The notes under the pieces were generated by a model. The model did not search any database. It saw nothing but the letters and a program-made list of their open reading frames with translations, and had not been told where the DNA came from. Position numbers and translations under genes: made by a program. Below are positions 50,091-59,312 of a stretch of 64,000 nucleotides of DNA, one piece after another (the first letter of the stretch is position 1; every line of letters begins with the position of its first letter). The stretch lies in contig CAVYYV010000006.1 of the NCBI GenBank assembly GCA_963772815.1, positions 124,001-188,000 on the forward strand. The letters are read 5' to 3'. This stretch comes from DATFFO01 sp963772815. Its GTDB lineage: Bacteria > Actinomycetota > Acidimicrobiia > Spongiisociales > ZC4RG35.

Positions 50091-50453
50091 TCAACAGGTG
50101 CTGTGGATGAGCGCCCCCACCGGCAAGCCCGCCTCGGCCAGCTCGTTGTAACGGACGATGGCGCTCCCCGTCTCCAAGACTTCGACCTCGACGCCGTCAC
50201 CCAGGTCATCGATCAGATGCCGAGGTACCCGCAGGCGCCTGTCCCGTCCGGTGGAGAGCAGCACGGTGCGGGCTCCGTGCTCCACCAACTCCTCGACGTC
50301 TCGTCGATCGACACCCGAGTCGTGAGACGTCCCGGTCTTCCCCCAATCCCAGGCGCGGGCGCCTCCGGGCCACAGTTTGACGTCTTTGTATGTCACACCA
50401 CCAACGACGACCCGACCCCATGAATCGGCGGTGACAAGCGGCGAGCGGTCCAT
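50091..50453 (-). CDS. MTH938/NDUFAF3-domain protein
   Basis: A 120-residue single-domain protein of the MTH938-like (DUF498) type: GRVVVGGVTYKDVKLWPGGA at the N-terminus, then DVEELVEHGARTVLLSTGRD and ELAEAGLPVGALIHSTC. Related eukaryotic proteins help assemble respiratory complex I; bacterial function is unknown. It converges with the DinB gene and is divergent from the large secreted protein. ATG at 50453 has GAGCG upstream, weak as a ribosome-binding site. Confidence 0.8.
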   Translation of the reverse strand: MDRSPLVTADSWGRVVVGGVTYKDVKLWPGGARAWDWGKTGTSHDSGVDRRDVEELVEHGARTVLLSTGRDRRLRVPRHLIDDLGDGVEVEVLETGSAIVRYNELAEAGLPVGALIHSTC

Positions 50454-50583
50454 GCTCCCGAGCGTACCGGCGGCCCGGGAAGAGGGGACGGCGTCTCGCC
50501 AAGGCGGGCTCGCATGCGGGTCGCCGAAAATCGCGACAATTGCCCCTAAGGAACCAGCATCGAGTGTCCGACGTTCACATCGG

Positions 50584-52959
50584 ATGCTCGGCCGACACCA
50601 AACCCGCCTTCGACGACTCACGATCGCGGTCACGCTGGTTGTGATCGGACTGCCGGCCATGGCGGCGTCCGCCCGCCAATCCGGTTCATTCATAGATGAC
50701 AACCACAGCCCTTACGAGCCCCTCATCGAGCGGGCCAGGGCCGTCGGCCTGGTACGGGGGTGCAACCCACCGGCCAATGATCGCTTCTGTCCCACCCAGG
50801 TCGTGACCAGGGCAGAGATGGCCGTGATGCTCGACCGTGCCATGGAGCTGCCGCCGGCTAACGCCTCCCACTTCGTCGACGACCCCGACGACCCAACGGC
50901 GGCTTCGATCGAGGCCCTGGCCGAGGCAGGCATCACCCAGGGCTGCTCACTCGACCACTTCTGCCCGGACCGCTCACTCACCCGCGGTGAGATGGGTCAA
51001 CTCATCGTCGAGGCGATGGGGTGGGTTCCACCCGACAGCTTGGTGCCCTATTCGGACCTGGGCTCGTCTCCCTACGGAGCAGCTCTGGCCGTCCTGGGGC
51101 GCAGGGGTGACGTGGAGCCGTGCGATCCACCCCTAGGTCGCCGTTTGTGCCCGAGCCAGCCGGTTACGAGGGGAGAGGCGGTCTACGCGCTGGCCTCGGC
51201 CATGGATCTCCAGCCTCTTGGCACGCCCGCCACCGGACCCACTGCCGACGACCTGTCCGTCGGGTTCGCCGACGGTTTCGACAGCCTATCCCTGTGGGAC
51301 GGGCGCACACCGAGCAGCCGCAACCGGGTCAGCCTCACCGACGGAGGGTTCGAGGGCAAGGGCCTGCGGGTGACGATCCCCAAGGGATCTCATTTCGGCA
51401 GCGACTTTCGCCTCGACCTGAGCAAGCAGGCCGGCCAGGACCCCGAGGAGCTCTATTTCCGGTACATGCTTCGATTGGACCCCGACTGGGCACCGGTCTG
51501 GAGCGGGAAACTACCCGGTTTCTCAGGCGTCTACGGACGAACCGGAAAGGGCGGTTACCCCAGCACCCCCTCCTCGCCGGGCTGGTCTGCCCGGGTCCAA
51601 TTCTTCGGCACCAAGCAGGGCGACGCACGAGCCAGGCTCGGCTACTACGTCTATCACCTCGGCCAAGAGCGCCGGTACGGCGACAAGATGATGTGGAACG
51701 AGGCGGGCAAGCTCGAGCCCGGCCAGTGGTACTGCATCGAGGGCGAGGTGGATATGAACACCCTCGGACTGGCCGACGGGGCTCTCCGAGCCTGGGTGGA
51801 CGGAACTCCGGCCTTCAACGTGGACGGAATCGAATTTCGCCGACCCGACGAACCCAACATCCGCATCGAGTCGCTCTGGTTCGACGTCTACTACGGGGGC
51901 AAGCCCGTGGCCGAGAAGACGATGGGAATGACCATCGACCAGGTGGCGGTCGACACCCAGCGTGTCGGATGCGGAGGCGACGCCACCCTCTCCACTCCCT
52001 CCCGCGGGGACTTCGACGGCGACGGCTTCGACGACCTGCTCTGGTGGGGGCCCTGTCCGGGCGGCACCTGCTTCCAGGTCGACGAGAGCGACGGCACGCG
52101 GCTCCGCCTGGGAGATGGCGCCTGGTTCAGCCTCGAGACCCAGCAGCTCGGGATGGCCCTGGGAGACGTCGATGGCGATGGCCGCCAGGACGTGATCTAT
52201 CGAGGGCGATGCGAGTCGTCACAGCCATGTTGGAGGGTGCAAAGCTCCCGAGGGTCGAGTTTGGGCCCGGGTGAGGACTGGGGGGACGGGGCACGCTTCG
52301 CCCCCGGCGCCGCCGCAGTGATCACGGGGGATTGGAACGGCGACGGCCTCGACGATGTGACGTACCAGGGTCTGTGCGGCTCGAAGGCCGCAGCCTGCTG
52401 GCGTACTCACCTCAGCCTCGGGGACGGCTTCGACGGCCCCGCCGACTGGGGGCCCCCGGGGCCGCCGCCCGAAACAAAGGTCGAGGCCGCGGACCTCAAC
52501 AGTGACGGCCGCGACGATCTCGTGTACCGATCGGACTGCCCGAAAGGGACCTGCTGGTTCGCCCAGTACTCCACCGGGAGCGGCTTCGGGTCACCGGTGC
52601 GGGTCGGGACCGCTTCTCCCGCCGAAGCCGACTGGTGGCGATGGTTCGACTACAACGGGGACGGCTCCGCCGACCTTCTCTCGCTCGACGGGGGTGGAGC
52701 GACACTGGCGGTGCGATCCATCTCGGGTGAGCGGCTCTCAGGTCCCCATCCGGTGGCGGCTCTCCCCGCCAAAGCCGTTGATCTGGCCTTTCGCCGGGTG
52801 GACGGCCAGGTGCAGGCCCTGGCGACCCTCCAATGCAAGAAGGGGAAGAGCTGCGTAGACAAGCTCCTGAGCTGGGATGGATCGCTCGTGCCGGAGGTCG
52901 AGTATCACCGACACGTCATCACCGGCAACTTGCTCGACGGCCAACAGCGGGTGGCCTGA
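50584..52959 (+). CDS. Large secreted protein: SLH-like, polysaccharide-lyase-like and FG-GAP modules
   Basis: A 791-residue exported protein. ATG at 50584 begins MLGRHQTRLRRLTIAVTLVV, a signal peptide. Three SLH-like repeats follow (GCNPPANDRFCP, GCSLDHFCPD, PCDPPLGRRLCP). Next is a concanavalin-like module (about residues 225-455) with YFRYMLRLDPDW, WSGKLPGFSG, GWSARVQFF and IEGEVDMNTLG, resembling polysaccharide lyase 14. Then come five FG-GAP/VCBS calcium-binding repeats: DFDGDGFDDLLW, DVDGDGRQDVIY, DWNGDGLDDVTY, DLNSDGRDDLVY and DYNGDGSADLLS. Probably a surface-attached glycan-binding or cleaving protein, related to the protein at 5367-6809. Confidence 0.87.
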   Translation: MLGRHQTRLRRLTIAVTLVVIGLPAMAASARQSGSFIDDNHSPYEPLIERARAVGLVRGCNPPANDRFCPTQVVTRAEMAVMLDRAMELPPANASHFVDDPDDPTAASIEALAEAGITQGCSLDHFCPDRSLTRGEMGQLIVEAMGWVPPDSLVPYSDLGSSPYGAALAVLGRRGDVEPCDPPLGRRLCPSQPVTRGEAVYALASAMDLQPLGTPATGPTADDLSVGFADGFDSLSLWDGRTPSSRNRVSLTDGGFEGKGLRVTIPKGSHFGSDFRLDLSKQAGQDPEELYFRYMLRLDPDWAPVWSGKLPGFSGVYGRTGKGGYPSTPSSPGWSARVQFFGTKQGDARARLGYYVYHLGQERRYGDKMMWNEAGKLEPGQWYCIEGEVDMNTLGLADGALRAWVDGTPAFNVDGIEFRRPDEPNIRIESLWFDVYYGGKPVAEKTMGMTIDQVAVDTQRVGCGGDATLSTPSRGDFDGDGFDDLLWWGPCPGGTCFQVDESDGTRLRLGDGAWFSLETQQLGMALGDVDGDGRQDVIYRGRCESSQPCWRVQSSRGSSLGPGEDWGDGARFAPGAAAVITGDWNGDGLDDVTYQGLCGSKAAACWRTHLSLGDGFDGPADWGPPGPPPETKVEAADLNSDGRDDLVYRSDCPKGTCWFAQYSTGSGFGSPVRVGTASPAEADWWRWFDYNGDGSADLLSLDGGGATLAVRSISGERLSGPHPVAALPAKAVDLAFRRVDGQVQALATLQCKKGKSCVDKLLSWDGSLVPEVEYHRHVITGNLLDGQQRVA

Positions 52960-53124
52960 CCGCTTCCATACCCCGAGGCACGCGGGCCCCGCCCGTCGCC
53001 CGGGCACTCCCGATCCAGCATCGGCTCGTATCCCGAATCGCTTGACAGCCCGACCGGATGCACTTGAGCGGAGTCATGACCAGCCCGGCGCGGGCACACG
53101 CAAACAACAGGCCGGCGTAGTCGG

Positions 53125-53606
53125 GGCGCAGCCACCAGGTGCTGGGGGCGCACATGATCACCGACGGGGGCTTCTCCCTGGACGTGAAGGTTCCGGCCGG
53201 CGGATCGGTCGAGCCCGCCTCGGCCGACAGTGTGGCGGCGGGCCGTCATCATCTGGACGTCGCCGACCCGCTCTCCATGAAGGAGCGTCTCGACCCGGTG
53301 ACCCTGCCCAACTTCGTCGAGGTGGCCAGGCGAGCCGTGAAGGAGTCGAACGCGACCCTCGACGATGGCTCGCTCCTGTGCGGGATCCACATGAAGCGCT
53401 CCATGCACGAGCGGATATGTGCCGCTCTCGGTCTGGCGACGGACCAGGCGGTGTATCTGGACGACACCGGCCACATGAGTGGCGTGGACCCGCTTCTGGC
53501 CCTGGACCGGGCATGGCGCCAGGGGAGGCTCTCTCCCGACGACCTCGTTCTGCTCCTGGCGGCCGGAACCGGCTATACACGGGCCGCCGCATGCCTTCGG
53601 TGGTGA
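53125..53606 (+). pseudogene. C-terminal fragment of a KAS III (FabH)-like enzyme
   Basis: The reading from about 53125 gives VLGAHMITDGGFSLDVKVPA, later CGIHMKRSMHERICAALGLA and LDRAWRQGRLSPDDLVLLLA followed by GTGYTRAAACLRW, the end of a ketoacyl-ACP synthase III-like fold. The first half with the catalytic Cys is missing; an in-frame TAG lies near 53120 and no family-like sequence precedes it. The preceding gap 52960-53124 shows nothing else. Probably an inactive remnant. Confidence 0.55.
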
Positions 53607-53675
53607 CCGGACCGGTAGATAATCAGAGCTCGAGACGCCAGCACCGGGCCCCGTTGCGATAGCTACTCTCACCCC

Positions 53676-56600
53676 ATGCCGACTTGCCCAGCATGCGGGA
53701 GTGGAGCCCCCGAGGGCCAGAAGTTCTGCGGTCAATGCGGCACGTCTCTGTCCGTCACCTGCCCGTCCTGCGGCACCCCCGCCCAGCCCGGCCAGAGATT
53801 CTGCGGCGAGTGCGGAACCTCGCTGACTGATTCCTCGGCTCCGACGGGAGCCCCCGCGGCGGAGCCGATCAAGGAGGAGCGGCGGGTCGTCTCGGTGCTC
53901 TTCATCGACCTGGTCGGTTTCACTTCCTACTCCGAGCAGCGCGACCCCGAAGAGGTCCGCTCGCTCATCACTCAGTACTTCGAGTTGGCCCGAGAGGTGG
54001 TGGAACGCTTCGGGGGCACGGTCGACAAGTACATCGGCGATGCCGTCATGGCCTGGTGGGGAGCCACCAGCTCCCAGGAGGACGACGCAGAACGGACTGT
54101 ACGGGCCGGCCTCGAGATCGTCGATCAGGTCACCTCGCTTGGAGACAGGGTCGGCGTGCCCGACCTGGCGGCCCGAGCCGGGATCATGACCGGCGAGGCC
54201 TCGGTGGGGCCGGGCGGCAACGAGCGCGGTCTTCTGCTGGGTGACCTGGTCAACAGCGCCTCCCGTCTGCAGTCGCTCGCTCAGCCCGGGACCGTCCTGG
54301 TGGGACCGGCTACGGCCGCCCTCGTGTCCGATTCGATCGAGCTGATGGACGCCGGAACGCACGCGGTGAAGGGCAAGACCGAGCCCATCAAGGCTTCCCG
54401 TGCCATGCGGACCCTGGCAGAGAGGGGAGGAAGGGGGCGGTCCGACCGTCTGGAGCCTCCCTTCGTGGGCCGCAGCTCGGAGCTCCGCCTGATCAAGGAC
54501 ATGTTCCACGCCACCGGAACCGATGGGCGGGCTCGACTGATCTCACTGGTGGGCCAAGCCGGCATCGGCAAGAGCCGGCTGATCTGGGAGTTCCGCAAGT
54601 ACATCGACGGGCTGATCGAGAACGTCTACTGGCACGAGGGACGATCACCCTCCTTCGGGGATGGGATTGCCCTCTGGGCTCTGGGTGAGATGATTCGCAA
54701 TCGAGCCCGGATCCAGGAGACGGACGACGACGAGACCACTCTGCGCCTGCTGGGCGAGGCGGTGTCGACCTACGTCTCCGTCCCGACCGAGGAGACCTGG
54801 ATCAGAGATCGCCTGGCTGCGCTCTTGGGTGTGGGCGACTCGGCAGGGGGCGAGCGCTCAGAGTTGTTCGCCGCCGCCCGGGCGTTGTTCGAGCGGATCT
54901 CTGAGAAGGGAACCACCGTGCTCGTGTTCGAGGATCTCCAGTGGTCGGATCCGAGCTTGCTGGAGTTCATCGAGGAGCTGCCCGATTGGTCCCAGAACCA
55001 TCCCATCGTGATCATCACTCTCACCCGCCCCGACCTGCTGGATCGACGGCCCGACTGGGGCTCGGGGCGACGCGGGTTCACCTCCCTGTACATAGGGCCC
55101 CTCACCGAGGACGAGATGGGCGAGCTGATCGAAGGAGCCGTCCCCGGCATCCCTGCGCCGGCCCAGGCCCGCATCGTCGAGGCCGCCGACGGGGTTCCGC
55201 TGTTCGCGGTGGAGATGATCCGCACCCTGCTCTCCGATGGGCGGCTGGCTTCGAGCGCCGAGGGCGTGACGGTTGGCCGCCTCGAGGACATGGAGGTGCC
55301 CAGCTCGGTCCAGGCGGTGATATCGGCCCGACTCGATCGGCTACCGGCGGCCGATCGGGACCTGGCCCGGGACGCGGCCGTGCTGGGATACGCCTTCACG
55401 GTGGACGGTCTGGCCGCCCTGGGGGACGAGACCACCGACAAGCTGGAGCGGCGCCTTTCTGACCTCATCCGTCGGGAGATCTTCGAGTTGGTGCGTGATC
55501 CGCTCTCCCCGGAGCGGGGTCAGTACCGATGGGTTCAGAGCCTCCTAAGGGAGGTGGCCTACGGCAGGATCGCCCGGGGGAATCGCCATACCCTCCATCT
55601 GCGAGCGGCCCGCTACTTCCGCGATCTGGACGAGCCGGAACTGGCACCGGTGGCGGCGGCCCACTATGTCTCGGCGGTCGACAACAGCCCGACCCCCGAC
55701 CCGGAGCTGCAGGCCGAACTGGTCACTGCCCTCCAGAAGGCCATCGACAGGGCCCAGGCAGTCCACGGGTACGAGCAGGTATTGGGCCTGGTGGAGACGG
55801 CCCTTCCGGTGGTTCCCGAGGACATTGCCATCGCGTTGCGAGAGGTGGGAGCGAGGGCGGCCGTGCACATCCAGGATCTGCCCACAGCCGACCGCCACGT
55901 GGAGGCACTGTCCGAATTGGCCGAGGCGTCGGGAGACCCGGTACTGGGGCACAGGGTCATGGCCGTCCGGGGATGGGTGGCCAACGACACCAGACGCTCC
56001 GAAGAAGCGCGCCCGGCCATGGAGGACCATCTGGCCCGTTATCCCGATCTGATGTCGAATCCCGATTTGGCTCGGACGGGAGTGGTGTTGGCCCGAGCGC
56101 GCATGCTGGCCGGGGACAACGGGGGAGCCGCCGAACTGGCCGACACTGCGCTGGAGGCGGTCGAGCACTTCGACCTACTGGAGGAGATCGCCGACGCCAT
56201 GGTCACCCGGGGAACCGCTCTCGTCGCCACCCGGAATCACCAGGGGATGGCGCTGTTGCGGGGAGCCTTGCGCATGTGCGAGGAGCATGACCTGACCAGC
56301 ACCGGTCTGCGGGCCATGATCAACATCGGCTACGGCTCGGCAGATTTCGAAGAAGGACGCCAGATGACCTGGCGGGCTTACGAGGAGGCGAAGCGGATCG
56401 GTGATCGGGGTCACGCCCGGTTCGCGGCCGGCAACAGCCTCGGCTGGCTGATGGAGTCTCTCCGGCTGGCTGAAATCGACGACCTGCTGGCCGATCCGAT
56501 CTTCATCGACGTGCCACCAACAGACGAGATCGGCCTTCACACGACTCGGGCCGAGGTGGCCCTGATGCGCGGCAACCGCCAGGAGGCCTTAGAGGATCTA

Positions 56601-57122
56601 GCCACCGCCCGCGCCATGACCAGGGACATCACCGACCACCAGGCGCTCGAATTCATCGAAGGGACACACCGCTTGCTCGACCTTCTCGATGGCGACTACG
56701 GGCCTGTACATGAGACTGCCCTGCGCCGCTTCCACGAGGTGTCCTTCACGCCCTGGATCTCGGCCTATGTGGTGATCAACGCCGCCGCCCAGGCGGCCAA
56801 CCGTGAGTGGCTGCCGGAAGCGATCGAGATTGTCCGCCAGGTTCCCCACAGCAAGATGATGGCCATACTGGCCAACTGGGGCGAGGCGATGCTGGCTCTG
56901 CTCGACGGCCAGTCCGAGCAGGCTCTCCAAATGATCGAGGAGGCTGCCAACGAGGCCCACGACCAGGATCTGATTCGGACCGAGTTCTTCATCCTGGCCT
57001 CGGCCGTCCGCCTCGTACCCAACGACCACCCCAGGCACCAGGTCTTCATCGACCGCGCCCGTACCATCGCCACCGACACAGGCGCCCACGGCCTTTTCGA
57101 CTGGCTCGAGCTCTCTTTGTGA
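53676..57122 (+). CDS. Nucleotidyl cyclase/AAA ATPase regulator with double zinc ribbon
   Basis: A 1148-residue multidomain protein. Residues 1-50 form two zinc ribbons (CPACGSGAPEGQKFCGQCG and CPSCGTPAQPGQRFCGECG). A class III cyclase domain follows (RRVVSVLFIDLVGFTSYSEQ with the metal-binding Asp, and GGTVDKYIGDAVMAWWG). Then a STAND-type ATPase with Walker A GQAGIGKSRLIWE and a long helical TPR-like C-terminus. Such proteins may make cAMP in response to protein partners. A -10-like TACTCT at 53664-53669 lies six bases before the ATG, so the message is probably leaderless. Confidence 0.9.
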   Translation: MPTCPACGSGAPEGQKFCGQCGTSLSVTCPSCGTPAQPGQRFCGECGTSLTDSSAPTGAPAAEPIKEERRVVSVLFIDLVGFTSYSEQRDPEEVRSLITQYFELAREVVERFGGTVDKYIGDAVMAWWGATSSQEDDAERTVRAGLEIVDQVTSLGDRVGVPDLAARAGIMTGEASVGPGGNERGLLLGDLVNSASRLQSLAQPGTVLVGPATAALVSDSIELMDAGTHAVKGKTEPIKASRAMRTLAERGGRGRSDRLEPPFVGRSSELRLIKDMFHATGTDGRARLISLVGQAGIGKSRLIWEFRKYIDGLIENVYWHEGRSPSFGDGIALWALGEMIRNRARIQETDDDETTLRLLGEAVSTYVSVPTEETWIRDRLAALLGVGDSAGGERSELFAAARALFERISEKGTTVLVFEDLQWSDPSLLEFIEELPDWSQNHPIVIITLTRPDLLDRRPDWGSGRRGFTSLYIGPLTEDEMGELIEGAVPGIPAPAQARIVEAADGVPLFAVEMIRTLLSDGRLASSAEGVTVGRLEDMEVPSSVQAVISARLDRLPAADRDLARDAAVLGYAFTVDGLAALGDETTDKLERRLSDLIRREIFELVRDPLSPERGQYRWVQSLLREVAYGRIARGNRHTLHLRAARYFRDLDEPELAPVAAAHYVSAVDNSPTPDPELQAELVTALQKAIDRAQAVHGYEQVLGLVETALPVVPEDIAIALREVGARAAVHIQDLPTADRHVEALSELAEASGDPVLGHRVMAVRGWVANDTRRSEEARPAMEDHLARYPDLMSNPDLARTGVVLARARMLAGDNGGAAELADTALEAVEHFDLLEEIADAMVTRGTALVATRNHQGMALLRGALRMCEEHDLTSTGLRAMINIGYGSADFEEGRQMTWRAYEEAKRIGDRGHARFAAGNSLGWLMESLRLAEIDDLLADPIFIDVPPTDEIGLHTTRAEVALMRGNRQEALEDLATARAMTRDITDHQALEFIEGTHRLLDLLDGDYGPVHETALRRFHEVSFTPWISAYVVINAAAQAANREWLPEAIEIVRQVPHSKMMAILANWGEAMLALLDGQSEQALQMIEEAANEAHDQDLIRTEFFILASAVRLVPNDHPRHQVFIDRARTIATDTGAHGLFDWLELSL

Positions 57123-57157
57123 ACCGAAACTCGGCGTCCAGCGCCGAAACGGTTCAC
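57119..57157 (+). terminator. Two-tier hairpin overlapping the cyclase stop codon
   Basis: GTGAACCG (57119-57126) pairs with CGGTTCAC (57150-57157); inside, CGGCG (57132-57136) pairs with CGCCG (57142-57146). The outer arm includes the TGA stop. It could end the cyclase transcript or bind a regulator of the next gene, whose -10-like TATCCT follows at 57160-57165. Confidence 0.45.
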
Positions 57158-57171
57158 AGTATCCTCACCGC

Positions 57172-58584
57172 ATGAGACCCGAATGGGGCCCGGCACTGGA
57201 GCGGGCGCATGCGGCGGCGCTTCGCTGGCTGGACAGCCTTCCCGACCGCCCGGTACGGCCTGAGCGGACCGCCCAGGAGATGGAGGCCGTGTTCACCGCC
57301 CCACTCCAGGACGATCCGATGGACCCGGCCAAGGTGATCGAGGAGCTCGAGCAGATGGCTGAGCCCGGCCTGATCGCCATGAACTCCCCCCGCTTCCACG
57401 GATGGGTGATCGGGGGGGCGACTCCAGCCGGCGTGGCGGCCGATTGGCTGGTGGCCGCCTGGGACCAGAACACCGCCATGACCGAGCCCACCCCGGCCAT
57501 GGGCGCGGTCGAGAATCTGACCGCCCGCTGGGTGCTCGAGTTGTTGGGGCTCCCGCCGGATTGCGGTGTGGGTTTCGTGACGGGGGGCCAGGTAGCCAAC
57601 CTCGTCTGCCTGGCCGCGGCCCGCAGCGGGGTGTCCACCGCCTACGGCTGGGACGTCGACGCACGGGGCCTGGCCGGAGGTCCCCCGATAACGGTCGTGA
57701 CCGGCGAGCACGTCCATCACACCGTCAACAAGGCGCTGAGGATCCTGGGTCTGGGTCACTCCACGGCCATCGAGGTCCAATGCGACGCCAATGCCCGCAT
57801 CGAGCTCGCCGAGTTGGAGAAGGCGGTCTCAGCCGTCGAGGGCCCCGTCATCGTCTGCGCCCAGGCAGGAGACGTGAATACGGGCGGGATCGACCGATTC
57901 GACGCCATCTCCGAGATCCTCGACGAGGCCCGTGAGGCCCGGCCCGAAGGAGGGGTGTGGCTCCACGTCGATGGCGCCATCGGCCTCTGGGGCCTGGCGT
58001 CGGAGCGCCTCCGTCCCCGATTTGGCGGAATCGAGCGGGCCGACTCGTGGTCGACCGATGCCCACAAGTGGCTCAACACACCATACGACTGCGGCATCGC
58101 CATCACCGCCCACCCCGAAGCGCACCGGAGGGCACTCACGCTGCGCGCCGACTACCTCCCCGAAGGGGAAGAAGCCCGCAACCCGATCGACTTCAACCCC
58201 GAGATGAGCCGGCGGGCCAGAGCCACCCCCGTGTACGCCACGATGCGCTCCCTGGGACGATCCGGGATCGTGGAAATGATCGAGCGCACCGCGGCCATGG
58301 CCCGTCGCTACGCCGAGGCACTGTCGGGCCACGACGGCGTGGAGGTCCTGAACGAGGTCGAATTGAACCAGGTGCTGGTCCGATTCCGGGCCCCGGATGG
58401 AGACACCATCCGCCACACTCCGGCCGTGCTGGCCCGCGTGCAGCGGCAGGGCATCGCCTATCCGACCGGAACCTCGTGGGGGGGTGAGCCCGCCATACGG
58501 ATCTCGGTCTCCAACTGGATGATCGAAGAGGACGACGTGGACACCACGGTCCACGCCCTGCTCGAGGCACACGCCTCGGTTTGA
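57172..58584 (+). CDS. PLP-dependent group II decarboxylase-like enzyme
   Basis: A 470-residue fold-type I PLP enzyme of the aromatic-amino-acid/glutamate decarboxylase group. The PLP Lys is in WSTDAHKWLNTPYDCG, the phosphate-binding Asp/His region is WLHVDGAIGLWG, and FHGWVIGGATPAGVAADWL and FVTGGQVANLVCLAAAR are typical of this family. The substrate may be an aromatic amino acid, but the sequence does not decide. A TATCCT -10 at 57160-57165 is six bases before the ATG, implying leaderless translation. Confidence 0.88.
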   Translation: MRPEWGPALERAHAAALRWLDSLPDRPVRPERTAQEMEAVFTAPLQDDPMDPAKVIEELEQMAEPGLIAMNSPRFHGWVIGGATPAGVAADWLVAAWDQNTAMTEPTPAMGAVENLTARWVLELLGLPPDCGVGFVTGGQVANLVCLAAARSGVSTAYGWDVDARGLAGGPPITVVTGEHVHHTVNKALRILGLGHSTAIEVQCDANARIELAELEKAVSAVEGPVIVCAQAGDVNTGGIDRFDAISEILDEAREARPEGGVWLHVDGAIGLWGLASERLRPRFGGIERADSWSTDAHKWLNTPYDCGIAITAHPEAHRRALTLRADYLPEGEEARNPIDFNPEMSRRARATPVYATMRSLGRSGIVEMIERTAAMARRYAEALSGHDGVEVLNEVELNQVLVRFRAPDGDTIRHTPAVLARVQRQGIAYPTGTSWGGEPAIRISVSNWMIEEDDVDTTVHALLEAHASV

Positions 58585-58595
58585 GCCGGCCCGGC

Positions 58596-59312
58596 TCAGC
58601 CCTTTGCCTCCACGAACCATTCGCTTCGATTGAGGAGTGCGAAGGTGTCCTCCCCCAGACCGTCGAATACCGCACTGGTCTGGGAGGGCATTGCCCTAAG
58701 GGCCGCCATCTTGCGCTCCAGGAGCACCCCGTCGAGATCCAGCGCCAGAGCCAGATCCTCCTCCTCGACTCCCTCGGGGCGATCGTTGGTCATGTAAACG
58801 TTCCACTCGTCGTAGTTGTCACTCCACTGCTCCACGTGGGCTCGGGTCACAGCGGCCATGAGCAACCTCGCCCGCCGCCCCGACTCCGCCCAGGCTCTCG
58901 TCGTCCATGCGCCGACCGTGATGTGATCGGTGTGGAACGTCATCCCGTCCGGCCCAAAGGTGAGGATCGTGTCCGGGCGAACCTCCTCGATGATTTTGGC
59001 GATCCGGGCCACACCCTCGTCCGCGTCGGTCGAGGCCAGGGTGCCGTCCTCGTAATCGAGCCAGCGATGCGACCCGAGCCCGAGCTCGGCCATGGCCGCT
59101 GCCGCCTCCCGGCGACGTATCTTCCCAAGAGCCTCAGGAGGCCAGGTCTCGGGATCGTCGGTCCCATGCTCGCCGGCCGTGGCCAGGACACACTCCACCA
59201 TCTGGCCTGATCGGGCGGCATCCGCCATGACGCCACCCGCCAGGAACACGTCGTCGTCAGGGTGGGCCCAGACGGAAAGGACGGTGCCCAGCTCCGACGG
59301 GGTCAGCATCAC
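58596..59312 (-). CDS. LmbE/PIG-L-family deacetylase (MshB-like)
   Basis: A 238-residue zinc deacetylase of the PIG-L superfamily, whose members include MshB (mycothiol synthesis) and Mca. The zinc site is formed by AHPDDDVFLAGG and the HTDHITVGAW motif. GTFGPDGMTFH-like sequence (LTFGPDGMTFH) is also typical. The GTG at 59312 (or ATG at 59309) overlaps the kinase stop, so it is the third gene of the oxidoreductase-kinase operon. The substrate could be a GlcNAc-containing thiol precursor, but that is inference. Confidence 0.87.
   Translation of the reverse strand: MMLTPSELGTVLSVWAHPDDDVFLAGGVMADAARSGQMVECVLATAGEHGTDDPETWPPEALGKIRRREAAAAMAELGLGSHRWLDYEDGTLASTDADEGVARIAKIIEEVRPDTILTFGPDGMTFHTDHITVGAWTTRAWAESGRRARLLMAAVTRAHVEQWSDNYDEWNVYMTNDRPEGVEEEDLALALDLDGVLLERKMAALRAMPSQTSAVFDGLGEDTFALLNRSEWFVEAKG

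Noticed and set aside
52905..54509. A 534-codon minus-strand frame over the KAS III fragment and the cyclase gene
   Set aside because: Low-complexity antisense frame typical of high-GC DNA; the plus-strand cyclase has clear domain motifs.
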